Origin: Labilibaculum sp041595635 | GTDB taxonomy: Bacteria > Bacteroidota > Bacteroidia > Bacteroidales > Marinifilaceae | Assembly (NCBI RefSeq): GCF_041595635.1 | Contig: NZ_JBFHJW010000008.1 | Location: 28,896 to 92,895, forward strand | DNA length: 64,000 nucleotides | Direction of reading: 5' to 3' | Shown: positions 1 to 7,027 of the stretch, piece by piece | Layout of the letters: each line of letters starts with the position of its first letter | Numbering within the stretch: the stretch's first letter is position 1 | The notes under the pieces: model-generated | Databases searched by the model: none | Told to the model about the DNA's origin: nothing | What the model saw: the letters and a program-made list of their open reading frames with translations, nothing else | Position numbers and translations under genes: made by a program

Positions 1-1
1 A

Positions 2-145
2 AAAATCACTTTACCAACATTGCACGAATACACAAAAGAAGGTCGTATTCAGGCTATGCGAATTGGTCGAAGGGTTTTGTATTCAGAACAAGCCGTTCAG
101 GAGGCTTTACAAGTAGTTCCAAACACTAAAGGTAAAAGATCATGA
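2..145 (+). CDS. Excisionase-type helix-turn-helix protein, 3' fragment
   Basis: The reading frame is open from the first bases of the window and ends with TGA at 143-145, giving the last 47 residues. The residues read ITLPTLHEYTKEGRI then AMRIGRRVLYSE, which is the usual pattern of an HTH_17/excisionase domain: recognition helix, then a wing carrying the RIGRR basic patch. Such proteins direct excision or transcription of integrated elements. The stop overlaps the ATG of the next gene by 2 bases (ATGA), which implies translational coupling. The N-terminus lies outside the window, so total length is unknown. The family call is by eye. Confidence 0.7.
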   Translation, partial: KITLPTLHEYTKEGRIQAMRIGRRVLYSEQAVQEALQVVPNTKGKRS

Positions 146-498
146 ACAAGCAAAAAGAAAAGGCTTGCGATTGCTCACAAGCCCTTAGGTGTTCAGACCT
201 AAATCAAGTATCATTGATTCATATCAAAGATAAGAAAAACGCCCCGAAGGACAAGTTTCAAGTTCAATTAAAAAGAGTTTACGAGGCTTTTAAAACCCCT
301 GGAACTATGCTTGAAATTTCATATCGAACAGGTATCGAAAGAGCTAATATTTGTTGGTATGTGAGAGAACTTGAAAAGCATGATAAAATACAAATTATTA
401 GAAAAGGATTTTGTTCTATAACAAAGCATAGAGCAGGATTCTATACCACCGATGAAGCCCTATTTCATAATGATGAGAATCAATTAAAATTGTTTTGA
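142..498 (+). CDS. Small winged-helix protein of mobile elements
   Basis: This is a 118-residue basic protein. Residues about 35-118 look like a winged helix. The stretch MLEISYRTGIERANICWYV gives the helix-turn-helix, followed by a strand-rich segment with KIQIIRKG and ITKHRAGFYTT. Proteins with this ending are common next to excisionase and replication genes in integrative elements of Bacteroidota; their DNA target is not established. It overlaps the preceding gene by an ATGA junction and ends one base before the next start, so the three genes are probably one operon. The function (element regulator) is inferred from fold and context only. Confidence 0.7.
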   Translation: MNKQKEKACDCSQALRCSDLNQVSLIHIKDKKNAPKDKFQVQLKRVYEAFKTPGTMLEISYRTGIERANICWYVRELEKHDKIQIIRKGFCSITKHRAGFYTTDEALFHNDENQLKLF

Positions 499-499
499 T

Positions 500-1729
500 A
501 TGGTTGATGGCATTGGAGTAAAAAATATTCCTTTCCCTGAAAACTATTGGCTTACTCATCCACTTTTAAAAGATTTGAAGCGAAGAACGACTTCAACAAT
601 TGGAAAGAGTAACACGGGGGAGAGTTTTGGGAGTGAATCAACTTTTGTAGATTATCGGGGAATTAAATTTTCAGATAATAGCATAAGAGGAAGTATTCAT
701 AAATTCCATAATCAGGGCAAGCACAATAATAATGACTTTTCTAGAGCTGAAATAATTGAGACCTTGAAAGAGTTACATTCTGATTTCAGTATTAATCCGC
801 TTACAGTTCAGGTAACAAACCCCGAATTTGGTTTTAATATTGACTTGCCTTTTCCAGTCAATCAATTTCTAAATACAATACTTTGGCAAGGAGGACAAGC
901 AAACGGCAAACCTTTAGTAAATCAAAAAGGAATCGAGTTTAAGCATGAAAATTATTATTGGCTAAAGATCTACATGAAAGACTTTGAAAATAGGCTTAGA
1001 GTTGAGATAAAACCTCTTAGGAAGGTGTTTTATAAGCAAACAGGAATCAATAATTTAATTGATATTGCTGATGCTGATAAATTAAAAGTGTTCTTTAAAA
1101 TCTTAATAGAGAAGTTCTCAGAGGTGGTTTGCTTCGATGATAGCATTAATATTAATGATCTAGGCAAAAGAGATACTAAAGCTTATGACGAGTTAAAGAA
1201 TGGTTACAATTGGGAAAAGTACAACAAGAAGCAGAGACATGATAAAAAGCAAACCTTGAAAAGACTGATAGATCAGTATGGCAATAGAGATTATAAATCC
1301 ATTATTATTGATCTGCTAGAAAAAAAGTTTGCCGAGTTGATTAATGATGATATAAAAACATGTAACCTATTACATGATTTTGAAAAAGATTTGAATCAGG
1401 AATTTAAACCGAAACATGTAACCTATTACAGTGTAGATAAGGGGAAAAAACGTTACAAGTTAAATAATGATAGAAAGTGTAAAATTACTGGCTTAGGTAT
1501 TTCAATGCAGAAAGACAATAGTATTTTATTATCACATGTAGGATTAAGATATTATTTGGAACATGAGCCTACGATATTTGAGGAAGTCAAAAGAAAGCAT
1601 CTAACTAGAAAATGGTTTCATTCTGAACTAGATATTCAAATAAGGGAGATTGCGCATAACATTAGAGATTGTTACAGAAATAGAAATCGAAAGTATGGAA
1701 GTTTAGAAGATCAGAGTAGTTTATTCTAG
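500..1729 (+). CDS. Possible phage/plasmid-type replication initiator
   Basis: This 409-residue soluble protein has no signal peptide. The N-terminal part has a WLTHPLL segment, then YRGIKF and RGSIHKFHN ending in NNNDF. The middle has LRVEIKPLRKVFYKQTGI. These resemble the N-terminal and central portions of replication proteins of filamentous phages and small plasmids (gpII-like), where a conserved RxEV-type strand precedes a tyrosine-containing helix. No HUH metal motif is obvious. The gene starts one base after the winged-helix gene, in the position where element replication genes usually sit. An alternative is an uncharacterised mobilization protein. Family assignment is tentative. Confidence 0.4.
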   Translation: MVDGIGVKNIPFPENYWLTHPLLKDLKRRTTSTIGKSNTGESFGSESTFVDYRGIKFSDNSIRGSIHKFHNQGKHNNNDFSRAEIIETLKELHSDFSINPLTVQVTNPEFGFNIDLPFPVNQFLNTILWQGGQANGKPLVNQKGIEFKHENYYWLKIYMKDFENRLRVEIKPLRKVFYKQTGINNLIDIADADKLKVFFKILIEKFSEVVCFDDSININDLGKRDTKAYDELKNGYNWEKYNKKQRHDKKQTLKRLIDQYGNRDYKSIIIDLLEKKFAELINDDIKTCNLLHDFEKDLNQEFKPKHVTYYSVDKGKKRYKLNNDRKCKITGLGISMQKDNSILLSHVGLRYYLEHEPTIFEEVKRKHLTRKWFHSELDIQIREIAHNIRDCYRNRNRKYGSLEDQSSLF

Positions 1730-1795
1730 ATAGCTAAAATCTATAAGAAATAAAATATCATTACTTTTACTAAAGTAGTTAATAATAGAAATACG

Positions 1796-2044
1796 ATGAG
1801 CGAAAGGAAAAAGTACGGAGGTCGAAAAAAAGGCACTCTAAACAAACAAACGGCTAAAATAAAGGAGGTTGTTTATTCAGTCGTGACAAATAATATTGAC
1901 CAATTGCAAAGCGATATTGATTTATTAGAGCCTAAAGACCGTATTAACGTAATGTTAAAATTGTTGGATTATGTAATTCCAAAGAAAAAACCCGAAATAG
2001 AGGAAGAAGACAAAGAACCTGTAAACTTTATAATTGAAATTTAA
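1796..2044 (+). CDS. Small Lys/Asn-rich mobile-element protein
   Basis: This 82-residue protein begins with the motif GGRKKGTLNKQTAKIKE, a pattern (GRxKGTxNK) frequent at the N-terminus of short phage and integrative-element proteins in Bacteroidota, including DUF5681-like proteins and terminase small subunit-like proteins. The C-terminal half is an acidic tail after PKKKPEIEEEDKE. The role is unknown. It is the last gene before a terminator hairpin and probably the last gene of the element. The motif is visible; the association with mobile DNA is family knowledge. Confidence 0.6.
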   Translation: MSERKKYGGRKKGTLNKQTAKIKEVVYSVVTNNIDQLQSDIDLLEPKDRINVMLKLLDYVIPKKKPEIEEEDKEPVNFIIEI

Positions 2045-2067
2045 TCAATGTATCATTTAGAATAAAT

Positions 2068-2102
2068 CCCTGCTTAGTTAAATCTAGGTAGGGTATTTTT
2101 TT
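2068..2102 (+). terminator. Rho-independent terminator after the element genes
   Basis: A 10-bp stem (CCCTGCTTAG with CTAGGTAGGG, two G-U pairs) with a 6-base loop is followed by a run of T. It lies 24 bases after the stop of the 82-residue gene. Confidence 0.6.
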
Positions 2103-2180
2103 GTATTAAATATTAATATGTAGCTTTAAATAGTTAGATTTATGAGAAGTATAATTTCAATTTATAAATATTATAATTCT

Positions 2181-2678
2181 ATGAAAAAGATAATTATTTG
2201 CCTTATAATGTTGTGTAGTTTGGCTGTACAGGCTAAAGAATTTACTGAAGTCGTAGAGATATCAGGGAAAAATAAAAGTCAACTTTATAGCAGTGCTAGA
2301 GAATGGTTTGCTGAAACTTTTAAATCAGCTGAAGATGTGTTACAGATGGATGATTCAATAGCAGGCAAGTTGATTGGAAAAGGAATGGGAGATATTACGG
2401 TAAAATCAGGAATGGTTCCTGTTTCGTTCAATTATGATTTTACGGTAAAGGTTTTTATTAAAGAGGGAAAATATAAATATATTATTCAGGATATAGCTGT
2501 TATTAGTGAAGGTATAAGAACTAATTACGAGGACTATGAGGCAGCCAAAGAGAAATTTAAAAACAAAAAGAAACGTGTTGCCTTTTTTGATGAAATTCTA
2601 AATTCTATTGATTCTGATATGACACAAATTGTCGTTTCATTAAAAACTAAAATGAAAGGAATTGAAGATGATTGGTAA
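2181..2678 (+). CDS. DUF4468 domain exported protein
   Basis: The 165-residue protein has a clean signal peptide, MKKIIICLIMLCSLAVQA, cut before KEF. For that reason the ATG at 2181 is preferred to the in-frame ATG at 2142, which would add 13 residues before the signal. Residues about 20-110 match DUF4468: an EVVEISGKNKSQLYSSAREWF start, then GKLIGKG. This periplasmic or lipoprotein-like domain of Bacteroidota has no assigned function. The gene stands alone between the mobile element and the repeat region, so it may be element cargo or a host gene. Confidence 0.75.
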   Translation: MKKIIICLIMLCSLAVQAKEFTEVVEISGKNKSQLYSSAREWFAETFKSAEDVLQMDDSIAGKLIGKGMGDITVKSGMVPVSFNYDFTVKVFIKEGKYKYIIQDIAVISEGIRTNYEDYEAAKEKFKNKKKRVAFFDEILNSIDSDMTQIVVSLKTKMKGIEDDW

Positions 2679-2776
2679 TATTCAAACCTGATAAAACATG
2701 AATTTTAGGACTACTCAAAAGAATTGTTTCAGATTCTCAAAGCTTAACAAAACTTAACAATCACATTTTATAATTT

Positions 2777-2862
2777 GAGTTTCTTGAGTCCATAAAAAGA
2801 ATTGATATTTTGCCATTTTGCACAGTATAAAAAAGAAAGAGTTTTTCGAGTCCATAAAAAGA
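2777..2862. repeat. Pair of 24-bp imperfect direct repeats
   Basis: The unit GAGTTTCTTGAGTCC followed by ATAAAAAGA occurs at 2777-2800 and again at 2839-2862 with two mismatches, 62 bp start to start. It lies in non-coding DNA just beyond the mobile-element genes. Spacing of about six helical turns would fit recombinase or excisionase arm sites, but this is inference. Confidence 0.6.
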
Positions 2863-2896
2863 CTGTTTTTCTCAGAAAACAAAGCAAATCGATTTC

Positions 2897-2923
2897 ATTC
2901 CGCCCCCGATTCCGCCCCCGATT
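2897..2923. repeat. Tandem 12-bp GC-rich repeat
   Basis: The 12-base unit ATTCCGCCCCCG occurs twice perfectly in tandem (2897-2908 and 2909-2920) and is followed by ATT. It is strikingly GC-rich in an AT-rich intergenic region. It may mark an element boundary or attachment site. Confidence 0.6.
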
Positions 2924-3008
2924 GAATTTATATTTTTACATTGTCAGTATTAAAAGGGCTTGTAGAGTATTAGGTCTAGTCCGCCAGAGACCTCTAAGTA
3001 AATTTATA

Positions 3009-3046
3009 AAGCCCCAATTCTTAACGAATTGGGGCTTTGTTGTTTT
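3009..3046 (+). terminator. Strong plus-strand terminator with no clear upstream gene
   Basis: The perfect stem AAGCCCCAATT / AATTGGGGCTT with a 7-base loop is followed by TTGTTGTTTTT. The nearest plus-strand gene ends 330 bases upstream, so it may end a short RNA starting near 2945. Confidence 0.6.
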
Positions 3047-3094
3047 TGGAACTTACTGTTTTTTGAAAATTTTAGAAATCAGTAGTTTCATCAA

Positions 3095-3135
3095 GCAAAA
3101 AATCCACTGAAAGGTTCTTCTTTTCAGTGGATTTG
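3095..3135 (-). terminator. Terminator of the PL6 lyase gene (minus strand)
   Basis: The stem AAATCCACTGAAA pairs with TTTCAGTGGATTT, and on the minus strand it is followed by TTTTTT. It lies about 60 bases after the lyase stop codon. Confidence 0.75.
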
Positions 3136-3192
3136 TATTTGATGCTTTAATTTATTGTAGAGTTACTCTGTGCAACAGCTTACACATCGCAA

Positions 3193-5508
3193 TTAGTAAA
3201 TCATTTTTAGTTTTAGATTTTCTTCGACTACTAATTTTCCAGAGTTAATAATTTCGTTTTCAGAGTGGATATTGTTTTTAGCTCCCCATAAAAGAGCGAC
3301 TAGTTTCACAGGGTTATTTTTAAACGTATTTTTTGTAATGTTCACGTTGATAATACCTCTGGTATTTACTAGAATTCCTTTCTTTTCATTTTTTCCACAC
3401 TTGGTAAATAAACTATTGCTAACAAGTAATGTTCCACCAATTGTTGATTCATCATATCCGCCTCGGTAGTAGTTAATAACATTGCTCTGAATATTTGTAA
3501 ATTTGCAATTATCAATGGTTAGGAATTCAACATTATAATCGCCTTGGTCGTTGGTTTCTTCTGATAAATCAATACCATTCTCACAATCTTTCATCTCAGT
3601 ATTGGAGAAGGAAATATTGATGGCAAATGTTTCTTTATAAGCCTTAAGAACATAGTCGAAATTGCTGATTTCTGATCCATCTACACTTAGGTTGTATAAG
3701 CTTGACATGTTATCCTCAAGACTTGCAAATGCATATTGTTTCATTTCACCAATTAGCACAACATTCTTTAAGGAAAGGTTACCATAAGGATGCATTTCGA
3801 AAGCTGGAGTCATGCTGTCACCCGAGTAGATAATTTGCGCTTTATCATTTTTATCTTTCGACTGAATGGTAATGTCTTTATCAATGATTAGAGAACTGCT
3901 TACGGCATATTGTCCTGCAGGTAATTCAATGATATCTCCACTATTGGCTTTTTCAATTTTCGAGGCCAAATCGCCTTTTTCAGTTGTAGCAATGAAGGTT
4001 TGCGCTGCTTTTTCAATTTTTTTGTTCGAATACCAGTTGGTACCATATTTTTTAGGATCCAAAATTTTAGGATCTATTTCTGGAGATTTACAAACAGCTC
4101 CCACTGAATTATTTACAGATCGTGAATTTCCAAAAATATCTTTGCTGATAGTTTCAAAATCGAAACCTGCATATACATTTGTATCTGCCTGATTATTTTT
4201 AGGAACGTAAATTTCATCCGTCAATTTAGTCATCTCAATATTGCTGGCTTCAACACCTTCATAGGGATCAAAAGCAACTCCCTGGTTGTTGATGATATTG
4301 TTTTTGAAATCTACACCATCTATCACCTCATGGGCAACGATTGGGTTTGCATCTCCTTTTTCGTTATAAATGATGTTATTGGCAACTGTGGTTCTGATTG
4401 GTCTTGCCGATCGTATTTCCGATAAAGGAAGTACATCTTTTTGGCTAACATTTGTTCCTACACTAAATTGCCATGGATTTATGCAGTTTACCCAAGTGTT
4501 GTGTGCAACAACAACATCGGTTACCTGATTGTATCTGTTTAAGGGAGATTTAGGAATGCCATTCATAACAGCGAGCGGACTTCTAAATACTCTTCCTTTT
4601 AAATTAAAAAAGTAGTTGTTAGTAATCCAATGACCAGTATTTACAACGCGGATACCTCCAATATTATCTGAATGATCATCGCCAATAAAATAGTTGCCAT
4701 CCACAATGCAATAGTTTCCGTGACGCAAAACTAAAGAGCCTTCGCATTTGTAAAAAACATTGTTTCGGAACTCATTAAAATTTGATTTGTTCGAAATGAT
4801 TTCTACCTCTCCATTGCATTCTTCGAATAGGTTATTTGCCACAAGAGCATTACTAGGCGACATGGAAGTAAAACTAGATCCGATTTGCATGGTTTCTCCA
4901 TGTGGTCCACCTTTTGATGGTCGTGGGCCAAAGTAGTTATTGACAATTTTGTGATGGTTTTTAATACTTTCATTTCCTTTAATAAAGACTCTTATTGTAG
5001 GATTTGAATTTGATTTTCCAGAAATGTAGCAGTGATCCAGTTCATTATATCTACCCCAGAATTCTACCCAATGATCTTCTCTGTCGCGTTTAGGTTGATT
5101 AAAATCTTTGATAACACAATTTGTAAGCCTACAGTGATTAGCCACCTTATCACCTAGTTTAAAAGCGACAACTGCTTGCGAGGGTGTGTATCCATTTTTA
5201 AAATAGATACCACTAACTATCAGGTATTCACCTCCAAATTTCAGGTCTGATTGCCCCTCAATGCTTACTTCTCCAGGTGTTTCTGCACGTAAAGTAATCG
5301 GCTTATTTTTAGTGCCTTTTCCTGTGAATTGTATTTCAACATCTTTCCATACTCCATTTGCAAGAATAATTTCGTCCCCAGGAACGGCATTTTCTATTGC
5401 TTTATTAAGTTCTTCTGCATTATTTACTTTTAGGCCTTTCTGGCTGGAGATGTCGTTACATGCTGCCATGAAAATAAGAAAGCTTAAAAATATAAAATAT
5501 CGTTTCAT
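3193..5508 (-). CDS. Polysaccharide lyase family 6 (alginate lyase), lipoprotein
   Basis: This 771-residue lipoprotein has a signal peptide ending MAAC, with Cys17 as the lipidated residue. Residues about 25-450 form a right-handed beta-helix of the PL6/chondroitinase B class: VPGDEIILANG near the start, and the catalytic pair Lys241 (EIISNKS) and Arg262 (LVLRHGN). These are 21 residues apart, as in characterised PL6 enzymes. Residues about 490-770 look like a second parallel beta-helix, the two-domain layout of exo-acting AlyGC. The likely reaction is beta-elimination of alginate, perhaps poly-G or MG blocks, at the outer membrane. No other alginate gene lies next to it. Chondroitinase activity is less likely but not excluded. 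Confidence 0.88.
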   Translation of the reverse strand: MKRYFIFLSFLIFMAACNDISSQKGLKVNNAEELNKAIENAVPGDEIILANGVWKDVEIQFTGKGTKNKPITLRAETPGEVSIEGQSDLKFGGEYLIVSGIYFKNGYTPSQAVVAFKLGDKVANHCRLTNCVIKDFNQPKRDREDHWVEFWGRYNELDHCYISGKSNSNPTIRVFIKGNESIKNHHKIVNNYFGPRPSKGGPHGETMQIGSSFTSMSPSNALVANNLFEECNGEVEIISNKSNFNEFRNNVFYKCEGSLVLRHGNYCIVDGNYFIGDDHSDNIGGIRVVNTGHWITNNYFFNLKGRVFRSPLAVMNGIPKSPLNRYNQVTDVVVAHNTWVNCINPWQFSVGTNVSQKDVLPLSEIRSARPIRTTVANNIIYNEKGDANPIVAHEVIDGVDFKNNIINNQGVAFDPYEGVEASNIEMTKLTDEIYVPKNNQADTNVYAGFDFETISKDIFGNSRSVNNSVGAVCKSPEIDPKILDPKKYGTNWYSNKKIEKAAQTFIATTEKGDLASKIEKANSGDIIELPAGQYAVSSSLIIDKDITIQSKDKNDKAQIIYSGDSMTPAFEMHPYGNLSLKNVVLIGEMKQYAFASLEDNMSSLYNLSVDGSEISNFDYVLKAYKETFAINISFSNTEMKDCENGIDLSEETNDQGDYNVEFLTIDNCKFTNIQSNVINYYRGGYDESTIGGTLLVSNSLFTKCGKNEKKGILVNTRGIINVNITKNTFKNNPVKLVALLWGAKNNIHSENEIINSGKLVVEENLKLKMIY

Positions 5509-6053
5509 AAGTTTTATTGATTAAATAAATGAAAAATTTAAACTTGTTGAAATGTTACAACGCATTTTAGATTTTTCTGTAAATATTTATTTTGGGAGTT
5601 AAAATGCAACGTAAATTTATATTAAGTGTCCTGCATAATACATGATTATTTAGGGATTGCATAAACTATTACTTTATTTATTGTTAATTTTTTAAATAAA
5701 AATCTTCCTACAGAAGTTCTAAAATTTTACTAATTTATGAAAATCAAATTTAGTTTCATACCATCTATTTACAACGTTTGCAAATTCTAATTATTTAGGG
5801 AATAATTATTTTACTAGTGTATCAGTAAAACTTAGGTTTTTAGGATTTCTTATGACTAGTATTTGTTTGCAATTTAGATTCGTTCTAAAAATGTTTTATT
5901 ATTTAGTGTGGAGATTCTTATTGGGTAATTTTAATTGTCTAGCTTTTATAAGAAAGACATTTAGTGACCATGAGTATGCGAAAATATATTTATTGAAAAA
6001 GGAATTCTTCTTTTGATTTTTCATTTTTATAGATTTGAAGTGGCTTATTTTTT
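5509..6053. other. AT-rich intergenic region between divergent genes
   Basis: No open frame with coding character is seen. On the minus strand a TAAATTTG box (5745-5752) with GTTG 19 bases upstream is a possible promoter for the lyase, leaving a long leader. Nothing else was recognised. Confidence 0.5.
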
Positions 6054-6061
6054 TATATTTG
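6034..6061 (+). promoter_or_regulatory. Predicted Bacteroidota promoter for the first rhodanese gene
   Basis: TTTG at 6034-6037 and TATATTTG at 6054-6061 fit the Bacteroidota TTTG ... TAnnTTTG pattern, though the 16-base spacing is short. The start codon is 41 bases downstream. Confidence 0.4.
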
Positions 6062-6102
6062 TTAGAGGTAAATAAGAATGGATTCGGTTATTCACTGATT
6101 CT

Positions 6103-6498
6103 ATGAATGAGATGTTTAATTTAAATATTAGAAATATGGTTTTTTTTCAAAATAATAATAACGGTCCAAAAACAAGTTATACAGCCCTTGAGTTAATGAG
6201 TGAATTGCAAAAACGAGATGATATTATTTTGGTTGATATTCGGGAACCTCAGGAGCTAGCTAAAAAAGGAATAGCAAATGCCATGCATATTTCTGAGGAT
6301 GAAATGAATGATAAATTGCCACTTTTGCCTAAAGATAAGGATATCGTAATTTTTGATCATTTAGGATTTAGAAGCAAACAAGTCCGAAATTACATGCACA
6401 AAATAGGATATCACCGCACAGCGCATTTAAAGGGAGGATTAAATAGTTGGAATGAAGAGTTGAAAAAGCAACAAAATCAAGTTTCCGAAATGGAATAG
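6103..6498 (+). CDS. Rhodanese-fold protein with catalytic Cys replaced by Asp
   Basis: This is a 131-residue single-domain rhodanese homolog without a signal peptide. The CH2A-like segment VDIREPQEL (44-52) and the active-site loop are present, but the loop reads FDHLGFRS (84-91). Asp85 sits where the persulfide-forming Cys belongs; the next gene has FCHMGVRS. The C-terminal GGLNSWNEEL segment is conserved. Without the Cys it cannot carry sulfane sulfur in the usual way. It may be a binding or regulatory paralog. It has its own terminator, and its active neighbour follows 136 bases later. Confidence 0.85.
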   Translation: MNEMFNLNIRNMVFFQNNNNGPKTSYTALELMSELQKRDDIILVDIREPQELAKKGIANAMHISEDEMNDKLPLLPKDKDIVIFDHLGFRSKQVRNYMHKIGYHRTAHLKGGLNSWNEELKKQQNQVSEME

Positions 6499-6519
6499 AT
6501 AAAAATATGAAATGAAAAG

Positions 6520-6552
6520 AAGCTCAATGACTATCAGTTATTGAGCTTTTTT
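6520..6552 (+). terminator. Terminator after the first rhodanese gene
   Basis: The stem AAGCTCAAT / ATTGAGCTT is followed by TTTTATT. Confidence 0.7.
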
Positions 6553-6633
6553 ATTGCGGATTTCTGTATTGAAAGTACCTCTTCTTTTAATTTTACTATC
6601 TTTAGTAAGATTAATAACAAATAAAAAAAGAGA

Positions 6634-6987
6634 GTGAGTCGATATTTTACAAATGATGCATCGGATAAAACGGATATTTCGCCTTTAGAGTTGGTTCAAA
6701 AACTGGAGAAGAACAAAGATTTTATCCTGTTGGATGTGCGAGAACATTCTGAGCTTCAGATTTGTAGTTTAAAAGGAGCAAAGCACATTCCTATGGGACA
6801 TATTGCCTCTAAAATGGGTGAATTACCAAAGCACAAAGACTTGATCGTTTTTTGCCACATGGGAGTGAGAAGCAGACATGTGATAAACTATCTTCGAAAG
6901 AATGGATATACTCGTGCGTTTAATCTAAGGGGAGGTATTGATCGATGGTCGATGGAGGTGGATCCAAGCTTGCGAAGATATCGCTAA
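6634..6987 (+). CDS. Rhodanese-like sulfurtransferase (active-site Cys present)
   Basis: This 117-residue single-domain rhodanese uses a GTG start (6634); no in-frame ATG lies upstream before a stop. It has LLDVREHSEL, the active-site loop FCHMGVRS with Cys74, and the C-terminal GGIDRW motif. Such small cytoplasmic rhodaneses transfer sulfane sulfur from thiosulfate or persulfides to acceptors such as cyanide or thiols; the physiological substrate is unknown. It is a paralog of the preceding Cys-less gene, with the same length and similar motifs, so the pair probably arose by tandem duplication. A TATCTTTA box at 6597-6604 is a weak promoter candidate. Confidence 0.88.
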   Translation: MSRYFTNDASDKTDISPLELVQKLEKNKDFILLDVREHSELQICSLKGAKHIPMGHIASKMGELPKHKDLIVFCHMGVRSRHVINYLRKNGYTRAFNLRGGIDRWSMEVDPSLRRYR

Positions 6988-7027
6988 GAGTATTGCCAAA
7001 GGCAATTTATCATTGTAGATGCACTTT

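Larger units (their letters stand above)
1..2102. mobile_element. Right-hand part of an integrated mobile element (left end outside window)
   Basis: Four small plus-strand genes are packed together: an excisionase-like HTH fragment, a winged-helix protein, a possible replication initiator and a small Lys/Asn-rich protein. They end at a terminator at about 2068-2102. This set is typical of integrative elements and prophage remnants in Bacteroidota. No integrase or relaxase lies inside the window, so the element type (mobilizable element or filamentous prophage) and its exact right boundary are inferred. The boundary may lie in the repeat-rich DNA at 2777-2923. Confidence 0.45.
2679..3192. other. 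Gap of 514 bp without a credible gene: repeats, possible small RNA, two terminators
   Basis: It contains the 24-bp direct repeats (2777-2862), the 12-bp tandem repeat (2897-2923), a short hairpin AGGTCT/AGACCT at about 2980-3000, and terminator hairpins at 3009-3045 and 3098-3135. An open frame at 2802-3110 is Arg/Lys-rich low-complexity sequence that runs through all of these and is not considered a gene. Confidence 0.6.

Noticed and set aside
2960..3000. Possible 3' end of a tRNA (GTCTAGTCCGCC) as integration target
   Set aside because: The T-stem cannot pair (TTAGG against CCGCC) and no acceptor stem or anticodon arm can be built; kept only as an unassigned hairpin.
2802..3110. Open frame of 102 codons in the repeat region
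   Set aside because: It crosses the tandem repeat and the terminator hairpin, has Arg/Phe-rich low-complexity sequence and no family resemblance; judged non-coding.
3272..5524. Several plus-strand open frames opposite the PL6 lyase gene
   Set aside because: They lie wholly antisense to a gene with clear catalytic residues and have no recognisable features.
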